Shown here piece by piece: positions 33,021-42,207 of a DNA stretch of 64,000 nt. The DNA is from Acinetobacter bouvetii (GTDB taxonomy: Bacteria; Pseudomonadota; Gammaproteobacteria; Pseudomonadales; Moraxellaceae). Made by a program: the position numbers and the translations under genes. Numbering within the stretch: position 1 is the first letter of the stretch; every line of letters starts with the position of its first letter. Where the stretch lies: assembly GCF_902753875.1 (NCBI RefSeq), contig NZ_CADDTS010000004.1, positions 116,858-180,857 on the forward strand, given 5' to 3'. Under the pieces are notes generated by a model that ran no database searches, had not been told where the DNA came from, and saw nothing but the letters and a program-made list of their open reading frames with translations.

Positions 33021-33710
33021 TCATTTTTTTTCGGGTGCAATTACTTTATAGATTAATGCACCAAGAATGGCACCGAAAATAGGTGCAACCCAGAAGAGCC
33101 ATAGTTGACTTAAGGCTGCTGTTTCAGCAAAGAAAGCTACACCGGTGCTACGCGCTGGATTGACCGAGGTATTGGTGACTGGAATACTGATCAAATGAAT
33201 CAGGGTTAAGGCCAGGCCAATGGCAATTGGTGCAAAGCCAGCAGGTGCACGCTTGTCAGTTGCACCCATAATGACAATCAGGAACATCGCCGTCAGTACA
33301 ATTTCAATGATCAGGGCGGAAATCATTGAATATTTACCTGGTGATAGTTCGGCATAACCATTGCTGGCAAAGCCGCCAGTACCGGGAAAACCGGCCTGAC
33401 CTTGTGCGATCAGATATAAAACCAGTCCGGCTAATGTTGCACCAATGACTTGGGCAATAATATAAGGGATCAAATCTTTGGCATCGAAACGGCCCCCAAA
33501 CCATAAGCCCACGCTGACGGCAGGGTTGAAGTGACCGCCAGAAATATGACCAAGGGCATATGCACCAGTCAGAACAGTCAAACCAAAAGCCAGCGCCACA
33601 CCAGCAAAGCCAATGCCTAGTTCCGGAAATGCTGCAGCCAGTACTGCACTACCACAACCACCAAACACCAACCAGAATGTTCCTATTAATTCGGCAAGAT
33701 ATTTATTCAT
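33021..33710 (-). CDS. aqpZ: Aquaporin Z
   Basis: 229 residues with six membrane helices and the two half-helices that carry the NPA boxes: HFNPAVSVG in the first half and SVNPARSTG in the second. The Arg directly after the second NPA, a selectivity-filter residue of water channels, is present. The N-terminus [27 protein letters not shown] is typical of AqpZ. It conducts water across the inner membrane. It is a single gene, convergent with the 81-residue gene and sharing the terminator. Confidence 0.95.
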   Translation of the reverse strand: MNKYLAELIGTFWLVFGGCGSAVLAAAFPELGIGFAGVALAFGLTVLTGAYALGHISGGHFNPAVSVGLWFGGRFDAKDLIPYIIAQVIGATLAGLVLYLIAQGQAGFPGTGGFASNGYAELSPGKYSMISALIIEIVLTAMFLIVIMGATDKRAPAGFAPIAIGLALTLIHLISIPVTNTSVNPARSTGVAFFAETAALSQLWLFWVAPIFGAILGALIYKVIAPEKK

Positions 33711-33837
33711 TTTATTCTCCAGACACGGTTATTTATTTTTAATCCAAGTGAGATTTTATATTTATCGAGAAATCACGTATTTCTCAATCACAACATGATG
33801 AATAGATATGACAGGAAGATGTCGACAAGATGAATCT

Positions 33838-34836
33838 CTATCCAGATTGTTGCCGCCATTGTTGTGGTGTCAAACCTGTCCATTGTTTAAAGGCTCGCTG
33901 AAAGGCACTCTGTTCGGAATAGCTTAATAACAATGCAATTTCTTGCAGGCTCAGATGCGGATCTTTTAAGTATTGTTCGGCCAATAAATGCCTTACCTCC
34001 TGCATGCGCTGCTGATAGGTCGTGCCTTGCTGTTGCAAATGGCGTTGCAGTTGCCGTACTGACATACTGAGTTGCTTTGCAATCGGTTCAATTTGATACA
34101 GGTTTTTTTGCAACCCGGTGAGAATAGCCTGTTGCAGACGCTCATCTAACTGGGTGGAATTGGGCAACTTATCCAGCAGTGCCTGAGCTTGCTGAACTAA
34201 CAGATTTTGTAAGGTTTGATCACCTTGCCGAAAAGGTTTTGCAAGTTCATGCAAGGGTAAAATAATTTGCGCTACGGGTTGAGAAAAGCGCACTTTACAA
34301 CGGAAATACTGCTCGTAAAAGCCTACATTTGTGGGTGCAGGATGGGTGAAATGGACTTCATGTACATGAATATCTTCAAATTCTACAAAATGTTTCAGAA
34401 ACTGCATCATCAAGGCAATGGCAATTTCGTTGGTGACTTGAGTGGTCAAGTGAAAGGGTACGCTTCCCCAGCCAAAGGCTAAATGCTCACCCAGTATGCT
34501 GGCTTGTAATGGGCTACCATCATAAATTAAACGATGTAGATCGTAATAACGCTGTAAGGCTTCGCCTAAAGTGTTACAGGACATGGCAATATAGGCAATG
34601 ATGCCTAAATGTTTGGGTTTTACATGTTCGGCAATTTCAAGTCCAAGAGCTGGGATACACAGCTGCCGATCGAGATTGGACAGTAATTCACGCCAAACAC
34701 TAAAGTCAAAGCGTTCTAAATTTTGGACCTGTTCCAGCTGTTCAGAAATAGCTAGACCTTTACTTTGAGAGTAAGCGTAAAGTAAGTGTCCAAGCCCGCC
34801 ATAGACTGAGCCGGTGTAATCTTTAAATCGTATCAT
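33838..34836 (-). CDS. AraC-family transcriptional regulator (OruR/Arabinose_bd type)
   Basis: 332 residues from ATG 34836; a TTG at 34866 would add ten. The N-terminal about 200 residues match the Arabinose_bd-type sensor domain (LEIAEHVKPKHLGIIAYIAMSCNTLGEALQRYYDLHRLIYDG). The C-terminal about 90 residues carry two helix-turn-helix units (LSMSVRQLQRHLQQQGTTYQQRMQEVRHLLAEQYLKD and LSLQEIALLLSYSEQSAFQRAFKQWTGLTPQQWRQ). It is divergent from the hydroxylase-like gene at 34942 with only about 105 bp between them, so it probably controls that gene. The effector is unknown. Confidence 0.9.
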   Translation of the reverse strand: MIRFKDYTGSVYGGLGHLLYAYSQSKGLAISEQLEQVQNLERFDFSVWRELLSNLDRQLCIPALGLEIAEHVKPKHLGIIAYIAMSCNTLGEALQRYYDLHRLIYDGSPLQASILGEHLAFGWGSVPFHLTTQVTNEIAIALMMQFLKHFVEFEDIHVHEVHFTHPAPTNVGFYEQYFRCKVRFSQPVAQIILPLHELAKPFRQGDQTLQNLLVQQAQALLDKLPNSTQLDERLQQAILTGLQKNLYQIEPIAKQLSMSVRQLQRHLQQQGTTYQQRMQEVRHLLAEQYLKDPHLSLQEIALLLSYSEQSAFQRAFKQWTGLTPQQWRQQSG

Positions 34837-34941
34837 CTGGGTCTTTTTATTGTCGTAATTTGTCAATCAAGTTTTATTTTATGGTCAATATTTAGCACAT
34901 TTTATCGCCTATATTCAATACACAGTAGGGAGAAAGCGATA

Positions 34942-35568
34942 ATGTGGAAAGGTTTCTTGGTCGGTTTGGTGGTTGCGAATGGTTTTGAATGGTTCGCACA
35001 TAAATATATTTTGCATGGTACCCATCGTAGTGGTAAACCACGTTATAGCCCTGTACCTGAGAGCATGAAATCGCATTGGGAACATCACCGTGAAGTCCGC
35101 AAAGCCCGCTTTCATGATTATGGTTATGTCGAAGGCATTGAAAACTGGCGCACTAAAAACGAAATTATTTCACTGGTCGTGGTTGCGGGAGTGTTTGGTA
35201 CGGCTTTTTATCCGGTATCTAAAGGTATGACCGCAGCCACGTTATATAGCGCCTGTAATTATTATTATATTCACCGCCGTGCACATTTAGAGCCGGCTTG
35301 GGCCATGAAAAAAATTCCCTGGCATTATGATCATCATATGAATTCGAATCAGGATGCCAACTGGTGTGTGACCAAACCCTGGTTTGATTATCTCTTGGGA
35401 ACAAGGGTCATTTCATCCCCAGATTTGCAAGAACGCAATCCCTTAGGGGTCGCACTGCCATCTTCAGTATCAAAGTTATTGAATCGGGCGGCAGAGAATT
35501 ATTTTCCGGCGAAATGGGTGGACAGAGTGACCAAAGTTCCATTTCAAAAGGAAACGGTTGTGGATTGA
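34942..35568 (+). CDS. Fatty-acid hydroxylase/sterol desaturase superfamily protein
   Basis: 208 residues. It has the histidine clusters that bind a di-iron centre: HKYILHG (residues about 20-26), HWEHHR (about 50-55), YYIHRRAH (about 110-117) and WHYDHHM (about 127-133). Three or so membrane helices lie between them, including NEIISLVVVAGVFGTAFYPVS. The superfamily inserts oxygen into lipids or carotenoid-like substrates; the substrate here is open. The AraC-type regulator is transcribed divergently and is the likely controller. Confidence 0.85.
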   Translation: MWKGFLVGLVVANGFEWFAHKYILHGTHRSGKPRYSPVPESMKSHWEHHREVRKARFHDYGYVEGIENWRTKNEIISLVVVAGVFGTAFYPVSKGMTAATLYSACNYYYIHRRAHLEPAWAMKKIPWHYDHHMNSNQDANWCVTKPWFDYLLGTRVISSPDLQERNPLGVALPSSVSKLLNRAAENYFPAKWVDRVTKVPFQKETVVD

Positions 35569-35634
35569 ATGAGGGCAAAACCAGATCAATGAAGACTTAG
35601 AATAAGAGTTAAATCTGAAGAGTTGTCGTGATTT

Positions 35635-35670
35635 GTCAATATTTTTGGCATTAATAGTCAATATCTTGGC
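35635..35670 (+). repeat. Direct repeat upstream of a possible small RNA
   Basis: GTCAATATTTTTGGC (35635-35649) is followed 22 bp later by GTCAATATCTTGGC (35657-35670). The spacing of about two helical turns suggests an activator site. No gene starts nearby. Confidence 0.5.
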
Positions 35671-35689
35671 GATTTTTTAATCTATATTT

Positions 35690-35828
35690 GCTGCCAAGTT
35701 AAGTTGAACTTCACTTAGCCCAGTCAGTGTCTATGTATATGTCTTTATTGTATTATTTTACCTCGCAAGAAACCTCAAGCTGTAGTTTTCTTGGTTTATA
35801 GGGAGTCTTTAAGACTCCTTTTTTTTGT
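35690..35828 (+). ncRNA. Possible small RNA ending in a strong terminator
   Basis: The 350-bp gap between the hydroxylase gene and hisF holds a plus-strand intrinsic terminator (GGAGTCTT-T-AAGACTCC, nine T; 35802-35828). This lies 235 bp after the last plus-strand stop codon. Before it lies another fold (CAAGAAA...TTTTCTTG, 35766-35793). A direct repeat and an AT-rich -10-like TATATT (35683) sit upstream. This fits a 130-140-nt sRNA. The promoter is weak by eye, so the 5' end is a guess. A long 3' UTR is the alternative. Confidence 0.35.
35802..35828 (+). terminator. Rho-independent terminator
   Basis: GGAGTCTT-T-AAGACTCC followed by nine T, on the plus strand. Confidence 0.85.
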
Positions 35829-35872
35829 CTGTCATTTTGATAGGGTCTGGACTTTAAGGTGCTAACTTAAAA

Positions 35873-35903
35873 TAAAAAAGAGTGTGGCTAGCACACTCTT
35901 TTG
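35873..35903 (-). terminator. Rho-independent terminator after hisF
   Basis: AAGAGTGTG-5-CACACTCTT with a T-run on the minus strand, 20 bp after the hisF stop. Confidence 0.88.
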
Positions 35904-35922
35904 AATATCCGGAATAAGTCTA

Positions 35923-36681
35923 TTAGAGACGCATTTCAATGCCTTGTGCAGCGAGATACTGTTTGGCTTCAGGAATGGTGTATTGACCAAAGTGGAAAAT
36001 AGAGGCGGCAAGTACAGCATCCGCACCACCTTTGAGAATGCCGTCAGCTAAGTGTTGCAAGTTCCCCACACCGCCAGAAGCAATGGTTGGAATAGTGACA
36101 CGGTCATTGATGTTGCGCATTAACGCCAAGTCATAACCGGCTTTGGTGCCATCTGCATCCATAGAGGTGATCAGCAGTTCGCCCGCGCCATATTCTGCCA
36201 TTTTTACAGCCCACTCAATCGCATCAATACCGGTCGGTTTACGGCCGCCGTGGGTGAAAATTTCCCATTTGTTATCACCGGTTTTTTTGGCATCAATGGC
36301 AACCACAATACACTGCGCACCAAAACGTTGAGATGCTTCCTGTACAAATTCAGGGTTAAATACCGCAGCTGAGTTAATACTGACTTTATCAGCACCGGCA
36401 TTCAGCAATGAGCGGATATCTTCAACCTTACGCACCCCACCACCTACAGTAAGAGGGACGAACACGCTTTCAGCCATGCGTTCAACGGTACGATACGTGG
36501 TATCACGACCACTGGAGGTTGCAGTAATGTCCAGAAAGGTAATTTCATCGGCACCTTGTTCGTTGTAGCGACGTGCAACTTCGACTGGATCGCCTGCATC
36601 ACGAATATCAAGGAATTGTACACCTTTCACCACTCGACCATTATCTACGTCAAGGCAAGGAATAATACGTTTAGCAAGCAT
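35923..36681 (-). CDS. hisF: Imidazole glycerol phosphate synthase subunit HisF
   Basis: 252 residues from ATG 36681, the standard start [20 protein letters not shown]; the frame is open further upstream but without support. It is a beta/alpha barrel. Catalytic Asp11 lies in CLDVD, and the second acid lies in VVAIDAKK near residue 130. It forms the cyclase part of the HisFH complex that makes imidazole glycerol phosphate and AICAR from PRFAR, using ammonia from HisH. It stands apart from hisA and hisHB by 4 to 8 kb and is divergent from thrB. Confidence 0.97.
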   Translation of the reverse strand: MLAKRIIPCLDVDNGRVVKGVQFLDIRDAGDPVEVARRYNEQGADEITFLDITATSSGRDTTYRTVERMAESVFVPLTVGGGVRKVEDIRSLLNAGADKVSINSAAVFNPEFVQEASQRFGAQCIVVAIDAKKTGDNKWEIFTHGGRKPTGIDAIEWAVKMAEYGAGELLITSMDADGTKAGYDLALMRNINDRVTIPTIASGGVGNLQHLADGILKGGADAVLAASIFHFGQYTIPEAKQYLAAQGIEMRL

Positions 36682-36794
36682 AATTTTTTCCAGAAATAAC
36701 AGCCGAATATGAAACTTCGCCACGAAGGTGCTACACCTTGCTAGTGGTAGAATGTATTCTATCAAAATTATGTAAGTTTTTTCGCAGGTTTTCT

Positions 36795-37745
36795 ATGTCG
36801 GTTTATACCACTTTGACTTTACAGGAAGTTCAGACATTCGCAGCACCTTATGGATTAGAGGTTGTTGAGCTGATTCCGATTCAAGGAGGTATTCAGAATA
36901 CCAACTATTTTATAGTTTGCGAAAATGGCCAGCAGTATGTGCTCACCATATTTGAAGAGATGGATGAACAAGGTGCAGGCGAGCTGGTTCCAGTCCTTGA
37001 GCATTTAGGGCAGCAGGGCGTGGCTGTTCCTGTACCTTTAAATTATGCCGGTAAAGCGATCCATAGCTTAAAGCATAAGCCTGCACAGATTGCACCACGG
37101 ATGCTGGGTGAACATCCCATGCCATCGACTTTAGAGCAAACTCAGGCCATTGCGGTGGCTCAGGCAAAAATCCATATTGCATTACAGAATTTTCCTTTGG
37201 AACGTGCAGAATATCGTAATCATGAGTACTGGTTACAAGTGGCCCAAGCATTAAAACCAAGTTTAAATCCGGCAGATTCTATTTTACTGAGTGAAGTACT
37301 GGGACTTTATGAAGCCATTACGGCAGTTTATCCAGACCGTCCAAAGGGATTTATTCATTCGGATCTGTTCCGTGACAATACCTTATTTGAGGGCAATGAA
37401 TTAAAAGGTATTCTGGATTTTTATGAGTTGAATAAAGATGAATTCCTGTTTGATATCGCCATTACCTTAAACGACTTCTGTACTGAATACCCTGGGGTAC
37501 AGTTGAACGAGGCCAAAGCGCAAGCATTTTTAGAGGCATATGAAACAGTCCGTCCGCTGACTCAGGATGAAAAAGCCTGTCTGGAAATTTACTTAGCCAT
37601 AGCTGCAGCACGCTTTTGGCTCATGCGTTTACAAGTCGCACAAAAAAATGCACAACAAGGACGTAGCGGAGATGATATTCTTCAGAAAAATCCTTTAGAA
37701 ATGCGCAATATGCTTGTGGAACGTTTAAAATTTGTGACGGCTTGA
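36795..37745 (+). CDS. thrB: Homoserine kinase (ThrB, APH-fold type)
   Basis: 316 residues from ATG 36795. It has the kinase/phosphotransferase fold of the aminoglycoside phosphotransferase superfamily, as in Pseudomonas and Acinetobacter ThrB, and is not a GHMP kinase. The catalytic loop is FIHSDLFRDNTLF, and the metal-binding motif is GILDFYELNKDEFLFDIAITLND. The N-lobe has the glycine turn IQGGIQNTNYFI. It phosphorylates homoserine for threonine synthesis. The gene for the cold-shock/DUF1294 protein follows after 13 bp and may be co-transcribed. Confidence 0.93.
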   Translation: MSVYTTLTLQEVQTFAAPYGLEVVELIPIQGGIQNTNYFIVCENGQQYVLTIFEEMDEQGAGELVPVLEHLGQQGVAVPVPLNYAGKAIHSLKHKPAQIAPRMLGEHPMPSTLEQTQAIAVAQAKIHIALQNFPLERAEYRNHEYWLQVAQALKPSLNPADSILLSEVLGLYEAITAVYPDRPKGFIHSDLFRDNTLFEGNELKGILDFYELNKDEFLFDIAITLNDFCTEYPGVQLNEAKAQAFLEAYETVRPLTQDEKACLEIYLAIAAARFWLMRLQVAQKNAQQGRSGDDILQKNPLEMRNMLVERLKFVTA

Positions 37746-37758
37746 ATAGGAATAAAAA

Positions 37759-38382
37759 ATGCGTGATCAGGGGCGCTTAGTTGAATGGTTTGATGAAAAA
37801 GGCTATGGTTTTATTCAACCCAATGATGCCGCGAAAGATCGCGTGTTTTTACACATCAAGGACTTTGCCCGTCAAGGACCGCGTCCCATCGTCGGATGTG
37901 CGCTGGAATATACCGTGTTGATTGATGGTGATGGTCGTTTCCGTGCCCAGCAGGTGACTTATCTAAAAGCGTCTCAGACCCAAAAATTATCCACCAAGCT
38001 GAAAAAGCCAAACATGCAGCAACAAAAACTGAAACCTATGCAAATTGCCTGTGTAGGTTACGTTTTGGCTTTGGCTGTATTTACCGTAGCGGGCTGGTTA
38101 AGCGGCATGGTATTGCTGTTTATTAGTGTAATTAATGCTTTCACTTACTGGATGTATGCACTGGATAAAGAAGCAGCGTTGTTGGGTAATCGCCGTGTTC
38201 CGGAGCAAACGCTACATATTTTATCATTTTTGGGGGGCTGGCCGACAGCATGGCTAGCACAGGAAAAGCTGCGGCATAAAACACAAAAACAACCGTTTAG
38301 AAAAATTTATTTTTGTACTATAGCTCTGAACATCATTTTGATTTTATGGTTAATTTCTCCTTTAAATGTATTGAAGCTTTAA
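37759..38382 (+). CDS. Cold-shock domain/DUF1294 membrane fusion protein
   Basis: 207 residues. Residues 1-70 are a cold-shock domain (GRLVEWFDEKGYGFIQPNDAAKDRVFLHIKDF) with the RNP1-like GYGFI and RNP2-like VFLHI motifs. A basic linker follows (about 75-95). The C-terminal part has about four membrane helices with DUF1294 features (YWMYALDKEAALLGNRRVPEQTLHILSFLGGWPTAWLAQ and KTQKQPFRKIY). The combination is known in gammaproteobacteria and its function is not established. It may tether nucleic acid binding to the membrane. Confidence 0.9.
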   Translation: MRDQGRLVEWFDEKGYGFIQPNDAAKDRVFLHIKDFARQGPRPIVGCALEYTVLIDGDGRFRAQQVTYLKASQTQKLSTKLKKPNMQQQKLKPMQIACVGYVLALAVFTVAGWLSGMVLLFISVINAFTYWMYALDKEAALLGNRRVPEQTLHILSFLGGWPTAWLAQEKLRHKTQKQPFRKIYFCTIALNIILILWLISPLNVLKL

Positions 38383-38413
38383 AGGGGTAGACCCTTATTT
38401 AAAAGGTATAATA

Positions 38414-38806
38414 ATGAATTATTCTATTGATCAAGATCCCAACCGTACCCTGACTTTAGTCCTCTATATTCTCTATATCATTGCCATTTTCACTGGCGGC
38501 TTATTGGCTGTAATTGCCCTGATCATTAACTATGTAAAGCGCAATGATGTACGTGGTTCTATTTTTGACAGTCATTTTAGCTGGCAAATTCGAACCTTCT
38601 GGTGGTATCTGTTCTGGAATATTGTGGCTTTTGTGCCTTTTATATTCCTGTTTTTTACCGGCGAAAACAGCAATGCCTTTGCTGGCATAGCTTTGGGTGC
38701 AAGTAGTTTCTGTCTGGTTGTAATAGGTGTTTCATGGATCTGGATTGTCTATCGTGCCATTCGCGGTATTATTCGCTTGAATGATAATCTGCCGATGTAT
38801 CAATAA
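38414..38806 (+). CDS. DUF4870-like small membrane protein
   Basis: 130 residues with three to four membrane helices (LVLYILYIIAIFTGGLLAVIALIINYV, FWWYLFWNIVAFVPFIFLFF, IALGASSFCLVVIGVSWIWIVYRAIRGIIRL). The motif HFSWQIRTFWW after the first pair of helices is typical of this group of small membrane proteins. Function is unknown. It follows the DUF1294 protein by about 30 bp and ends in a gap that separates it from the convergent transporter gene. Confidence 0.75.
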   Translation: MNYSIDQDPNRTLTLVLYILYIIAIFTGGLLAVIALIINYVKRNDVRGSIFDSHFSWQIRTFWWYLFWNIVAFVPFIFLFFTGENSNAFAGIALGASSFCLVVIGVSWIWIVYRAIRGIIRLNDNLPMYQ

Positions 38807-38998
38807 TCTTTGATTCGTTATACGGATAACCAATAAATTTCACTATGCTTCTCCTGAAAGGGGGCTTTTTTATAAATTCATGTCGAACTGGTTAGTTAAG
38901 CATGAATTTCCTTCTCTCGGATGAACATCCTCAACCTATATTTTGAGTAAGGAAGTGGGAGAGGGTGTTCAGAATCAGCCAGAAAAAAGAGTGATTTA

Positions 38999-39895
38999 TT
39001 AAGATGCAGCTTCCTCATGTTTTTTTAAAAACTTCGGCCGCCATTCACTGACAATCACGCCCATCACCACACACAGTCCACCTAACAGTGCCAAAGGCGT
39101 TAAACGTTCACCAGCAATTCGCCCAATAATGGCGGCCCAAACCGGTTCACCAGCATAAATGATCGCAGCCTGTGCAGGGTCGACCATACGCTGTGCCCAG
39201 TTCATGACCAATTGAATCACCGCACTGGCAAGCCCTAAGCCACAAAGTACGGCGATGAGTGGCCATTGCATGGTAGGCAGTTGGGTTTCACCCAAGATCG
39301 GTGCAAAGCAAAAACAAAACAGTGAAGCAAAAGCCAGTTGCAGTACGGTTACGCGGCGTAAATTGACCCGTCGTGCAAAATAGCTAATTAAAATAATTTC
39401 AAAGGCAATGGCAATCGAACCGAACAAGGTAATGATTTGCCCAAAATTCAGTTGTATGGCACCAAAGCCATTTCCAGTTAAAAAGACCAAACCGACAAAA
39501 GCCAGACATACCCCTAAGCCTGTCATCAGGTGCAGTTTATGCTTAAAGCACAGCCACATAAATATGGGGACTAAAGGCACATACAATGCAGTTAAAAATG
39601 CTGACTCACTGCTGCTAATGCTCTGTAAGCCTACCGTTTGCGTAGCATAGCCTGTGGCAATTACCGCACCTATGGCAGCACCTGCCAAGACATCTTGTTT
39701 GGAAAAATGTTTCAGGGATTTCCATGACAACAGGCTCACGGCAAGGGTCGCGGCAGCAAAGCGCAAACCGACAAACAGGATGGGGCTACTGAAATTTAAG
39801 CCATATTGCACGGTAATAAAAGTTGCGCCCCAAATCATGGTAATCAAAATTAAGGCAAGTTGAGGTGCTTTAGCGCCGAATGAAAACTTGAACAT
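38999..39895 (-). CDS. EamA/DMT-family transporter
   Basis: 298 residues from ATG 39895; an upstream in-frame ATG at 39967 would run through the operator region. It has ten membrane helices in two EamA repeats. The first starts LALILITMIWGATFITVQYGLNFSSPILFVGLRF, and the second starts about residue 155. It is probably an exporter of amino acids or other metabolites. It is divergent from an XRE-cupin regulator across two identical palindromes, an arrangement typical of a regulator controlling its neighbour and itself. Confidence 0.9.
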   Translation of the reverse strand: MFKFSFGAKAPQLALILITMIWGATFITVQYGLNFSSPILFVGLRFAAATLAVSLLSWKSLKHFSKQDVLAGAAIGAVIATGYATQTVGLQSISSSESAFLTALYVPLVPIFMWLCFKHKLHLMTGLGVCLAFVGLVFLTGNGFGAIQLNFGQIITLFGSIAIAFEIILISYFARRVNLRRVTVLQLAFASLFCFCFAPILGETQLPTMQWPLIAVLCGLGLASAVIQLVMNWAQRMVDPAQAAIIYAGEPVWAAIIGRIAGERLTPLALLGGLCVVMGVIVSEWRPKFLKKHEEAAS

Positions 39896-39909
39896 AAAAA
39901 TAAAAATTA

Positions 39910-39963
39910 TGCAATATATTGCACATAGCTTGTCATGCTTCATGCTTTTGTGCAATATATTGC
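39910..39963. promoter_or_regulatory. Two palindromic operators between transporter and XRE-cupin genes
   Basis: TGCAATATATTGCA (39910-39923) is a perfect 14-bp palindrome. TGCAATATATTGC (39951-39963) repeats 13 of its 14 bases, 41 bp further on, about four helical turns. Both lie between the divergent genes. The XRE-type regulator is the obvious ligand. Confidence 0.8.
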
Positions 39964-39987
39964 TCAATATTTCTGTGATTCCTTTTT

Positions 39988-40536
39988 ATGAAACAGCCTG
40001 CGGTTTTACAACATGTCAGTCAAAATGTGCGTCATTATCGTAATCTCAAAGGATTGAGTCAGCAGCAGCTGGCTGATTTGTCAGGTTTAAGCCGGCGTAT
40101 GGTGGCAGGGGTAGAATCGGGTCAGGATAACATCAGTTTGGCAAAACTGAGTTTGATTGCCGATGTGCTCGAAGTCGATTTTGCCCAGCTCATTGCTGCG
40201 CCTGAACAGCAAGGACAAGCCGTGGTCAATGTTTTGGTCTGGCAGGGACAACAAGCTGCAAGTGAGGCAAAACTATTGGCTTCATCGGCTGCAACTCAAA
40301 AGATTGAACTGTGGACATGGGTACTTGCCCCGAACGAGCAATATTGTGCAGAGCCAGACCCAGAAGGATGGCGTGAAATGCTCTATGTGATTGAAGGTGA
40401 GCTGACGCTAGATTTGGCAGGCGACATTCAAGTATTGAGTGCAGGGGAGTCAATTGTTTTTTCCAGTACCCTGGAATATCGATACATTAACCGTGCAGAT
40501 ATACCTTTAAAATTTATTCGCAATGTCATTTATTAA
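39988..40536 (+). CDS. XRE-family regulator with cupin sensor domain
   Basis: 182 residues. Residues about 10-70 form a helix-turn-helix (NVRHYRNLKGLSQQQLADLSGLSRRMVAGVESGQDNISLAKLSLIADVL). The C-terminal 70 residues form a cupin barrel (EMLYVIEGELTLDLAGDIQVLSAGESIVFSSTLEYRYINR). This class commonly senses small metabolites and controls an adjacent transporter. It is divergent from the DMT exporter, with two copies of a 14-bp palindrome between them. A terminator shared with hisA follows. Confidence 0.92.
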   Translation: MKQPAVLQHVSQNVRHYRNLKGLSQQQLADLSGLSRRMVAGVESGQDNISLAKLSLIADVLEVDFAQLIAAPEQQGQAVVNVLVWQGQQAASEAKLLASSAATQKIELWTWVLAPNEQYCAEPDPEGWREMLYVIEGELTLDLAGDIQVLSAGESIVFSSTLEYRYINRADIPLKFIRNVIY

Positions 40537-40568
40537 GAGATTGGGCTGAAAACCGATATCCATTGCAT

Positions 40569-40593
40569 AAAAAAAGAGGTCCGAAGACCTCTT
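40569..40593. terminator. Rho-independent terminator between XRE-cupin gene and hisA
   Basis: AAGAGGTC-CGAA-GACCTCTT. The T-run is on the minus strand, so it mainly ends hisA transcription. Confidence 0.85.
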
Positions 40594-40610
40594 GGAGATG
40601 CATCACAGCA

Positions 40611-41342
40611 TTAAAGTGATTGTTCATCTAACAATAATTGCGCTTCACGTAGGTTTAATGTGCCTTCGTAAATTGCACGACCGGTAATCGCACCCAAAAT
40701 GCCCGGTTTGCCTTTTAAGTTACGCACGTCATCCAAGTTGGTCACACCACCAGAGGCAATTACAGGTAAACCAGAGAATTGAGCAAGATTCACAGTTTGT
40801 TCAACGTTTACCCCTTGCATCATACCGTCACGTGCAATGTCGGTATACACAATGCTGGATACGCCAGCATCGGCAAAACGTTTAGCCAAATCAGTGGCTT
40901 TAACATCAGTCACATTGGCCCAGCCATCAGTTGCCACCATGCCGTTCATGGCATCAATACCAACAATGATATGGCCAGCAAATTTCTTGCAGGCTTCTTC
41001 CACAAATTCAGGATTTTGAACTGCTTTGGTACCAATAATGACAAAAGACACGCCGGCATCCAGATAATGCTCAATGGTTTCAAGCGAGCGAATACCACCG
41101 CCAATCTGAATTGGAAGTTCTGGTTGTGCCTTGGCAATGGCTTCAACCACAGGCTTATGAATAGGTGTACCAGCGAAAGCACCGTTTAAATCCACCAAAT
41201 GCAAGCGACGCGCGCCTTCATTGACCCAATGCTGTGCAGTTGCAACTGGATCGTCAGAAAATACAGTATCGTCTTCCATACGGCCTTGCTTTAAACGGAC
41301 ACATTTGCCATCTTTCAGGTCAATTGCAGGGATGATCAGCAT
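40611..41342 (-). CDS. hisA: ProFAR isomerase HisA
   Basis: 243 residues from ATG 41342 ([20 protein letters not shown]); an upstream in-frame extension to 41360 lacks support. It is a beta/alpha barrel with the catalytic acids Asp8 (AIDLK) and the one in the IVGIDAMNG region (about residue 130), and the phosphate-binding loops IQIGGGIR and VIASGGV. It converts ProFAR to PRFAR in histidine synthesis, feeding HisFH. It lies between the exonuclease gene and a terminator, on the same strand as hisB, hisH and hisF but not contiguous with them. Confidence 0.97.
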   Translation of the reverse strand: MLIIPAIDLKDGKCVRLKQGRMEDDTVFSDDPVATAQHWVNEGARRLHLVDLNGAFAGTPIHKPVVEAIAKAQPELPIQIGGGIRSLETIEHYLDAGVSFVIIGTKAVQNPEFVEEACKKFAGHIIVGIDAMNGMVATDGWANVTDVKATDLAKRFADAGVSSIVYTDIARDGMMQGVNVEQTVNLAQFSGLPVIASGGVTNLDDVRNLKGKPGILGAITGRAIYEGTLNLREAQLLLDEQSL

Positions 41343-41409
41343 GCTTTCGCTCCTTGCCAAATCTTGTTGAATTCATTGTGTGCCATCTTAACAAAGTATT
41401 GGCAAATCT

Positions 41410-42087
41410 CTAAGCATCAGTTTCAGCTTTTATTTTGTTCGGACGGATGCGTAATTTTAATGAGGTATTGGGAATATGTTTGGGTAATAAACCTAAACGT
41501 AGCAGTTCTTCAAAAACCAAAACTGGGGCATAAGCATCTGCTGCAGCATATTCAATCTGTTGTGGTGTTAGAATTTTTCGTGCCCAGTTTGAGGTGCTGA
41601 TTTTTTTGCTTTTCGGAAAATTGACCTGAAACAGTAGCGCCATGGCATTTTTCAGTCCCATCGGATTGCTAAAACCAAAGGCTGAAAAGCATTTTGAGAG
41701 TTCAATGACACTGTTCAGTTCAATACCTTTTTTGCGAAACAGATGGGCATCATTCTTTAAACCAAAACCGACTTTAATCTGGTCGCGATTTTCAAAAACA
41801 GGCTTTAGGAAGTGCAGAATTTCTGCATTGATTTGAAATAAATAGGCTTGCTCAGCACTGGCCAATTGAATTAGATGCGGACCGGTGGAAACTTCACCCT
41901 TGGTAAAGGTAGGTTTGGATTCAGTATCAAAACCGAGCAATGCACAGTTTTTTAGATCTTTTTCAAGGGCAAGGCATTGTTCAATGTTGTTAATGACCTG
42001 AATTTGTTGCAGTGGAAGATTTTGAAATACAGGAAATTCTTGAATTTGTTCTTTGCTAGGGAGTGTTTGAAGCAGCAGCTCTTCCAT
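41410..42087 (-). CDS. 3'-5' exonuclease, RNase D-like (DEDDy)
   Basis: 225 residues. It has the DEDD motifs: Exo I ALLGFDTES (Asp and Glu), Exo II GFGLKNDAHLF (Asp), and Exo III YAAADAYAPVLVFEELL with the Tyr and Asp of the DEDDy subclass. There is no HRDC domain, so it is the small, stand-alone form. It should trim RNA or DNA 3' ends; the natural substrate is unknown. It lies directly upstream of hisA on the same strand, with about 67 bp between them, and could share a transcript. Confidence 0.9.
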   Translation of the reverse strand: MEELLLQTLPSKEQIQEFPVFQNLPLQQIQVINNIEQCLALEKDLKNCALLGFDTESKPTFTKGEVSTGPHLIQLASAEQAYLFQINAEILHFLKPVFENRDQIKVGFGLKNDAHLFRKKGIELNSVIELSKCFSAFGFSNPMGLKNAMALLFQVNFPKSKKISTSNWARKILTPQQIEYAAADAYAPVLVFEELLRLGLLPKHIPNTSLKLRIRPNKIKAETDA

Positions 42088-42149
42088 GATGATCGATACA
42101 GTGATTTATTTTAAATTCAGCTTAAACGCTTTCCAGATTTTAGGCAAAA

Positions 42150-42172
42150 TAAAGCCTGCATATTGCAGGCTC
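42150..42172 (-). terminator. Hairpin, probably the original terminator of the DUF805 gene
   Basis: AGCCTGCA-TA-TGCAGGCT with a short T-rich tail on the minus strand. The IS element now separates it from the DUF805 gene. Confidence 0.6.
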
Positions 42173-42207
42173 AAGTCAGCTATAGAGGAAACAGTTAGGG
42201 CGTGTCA

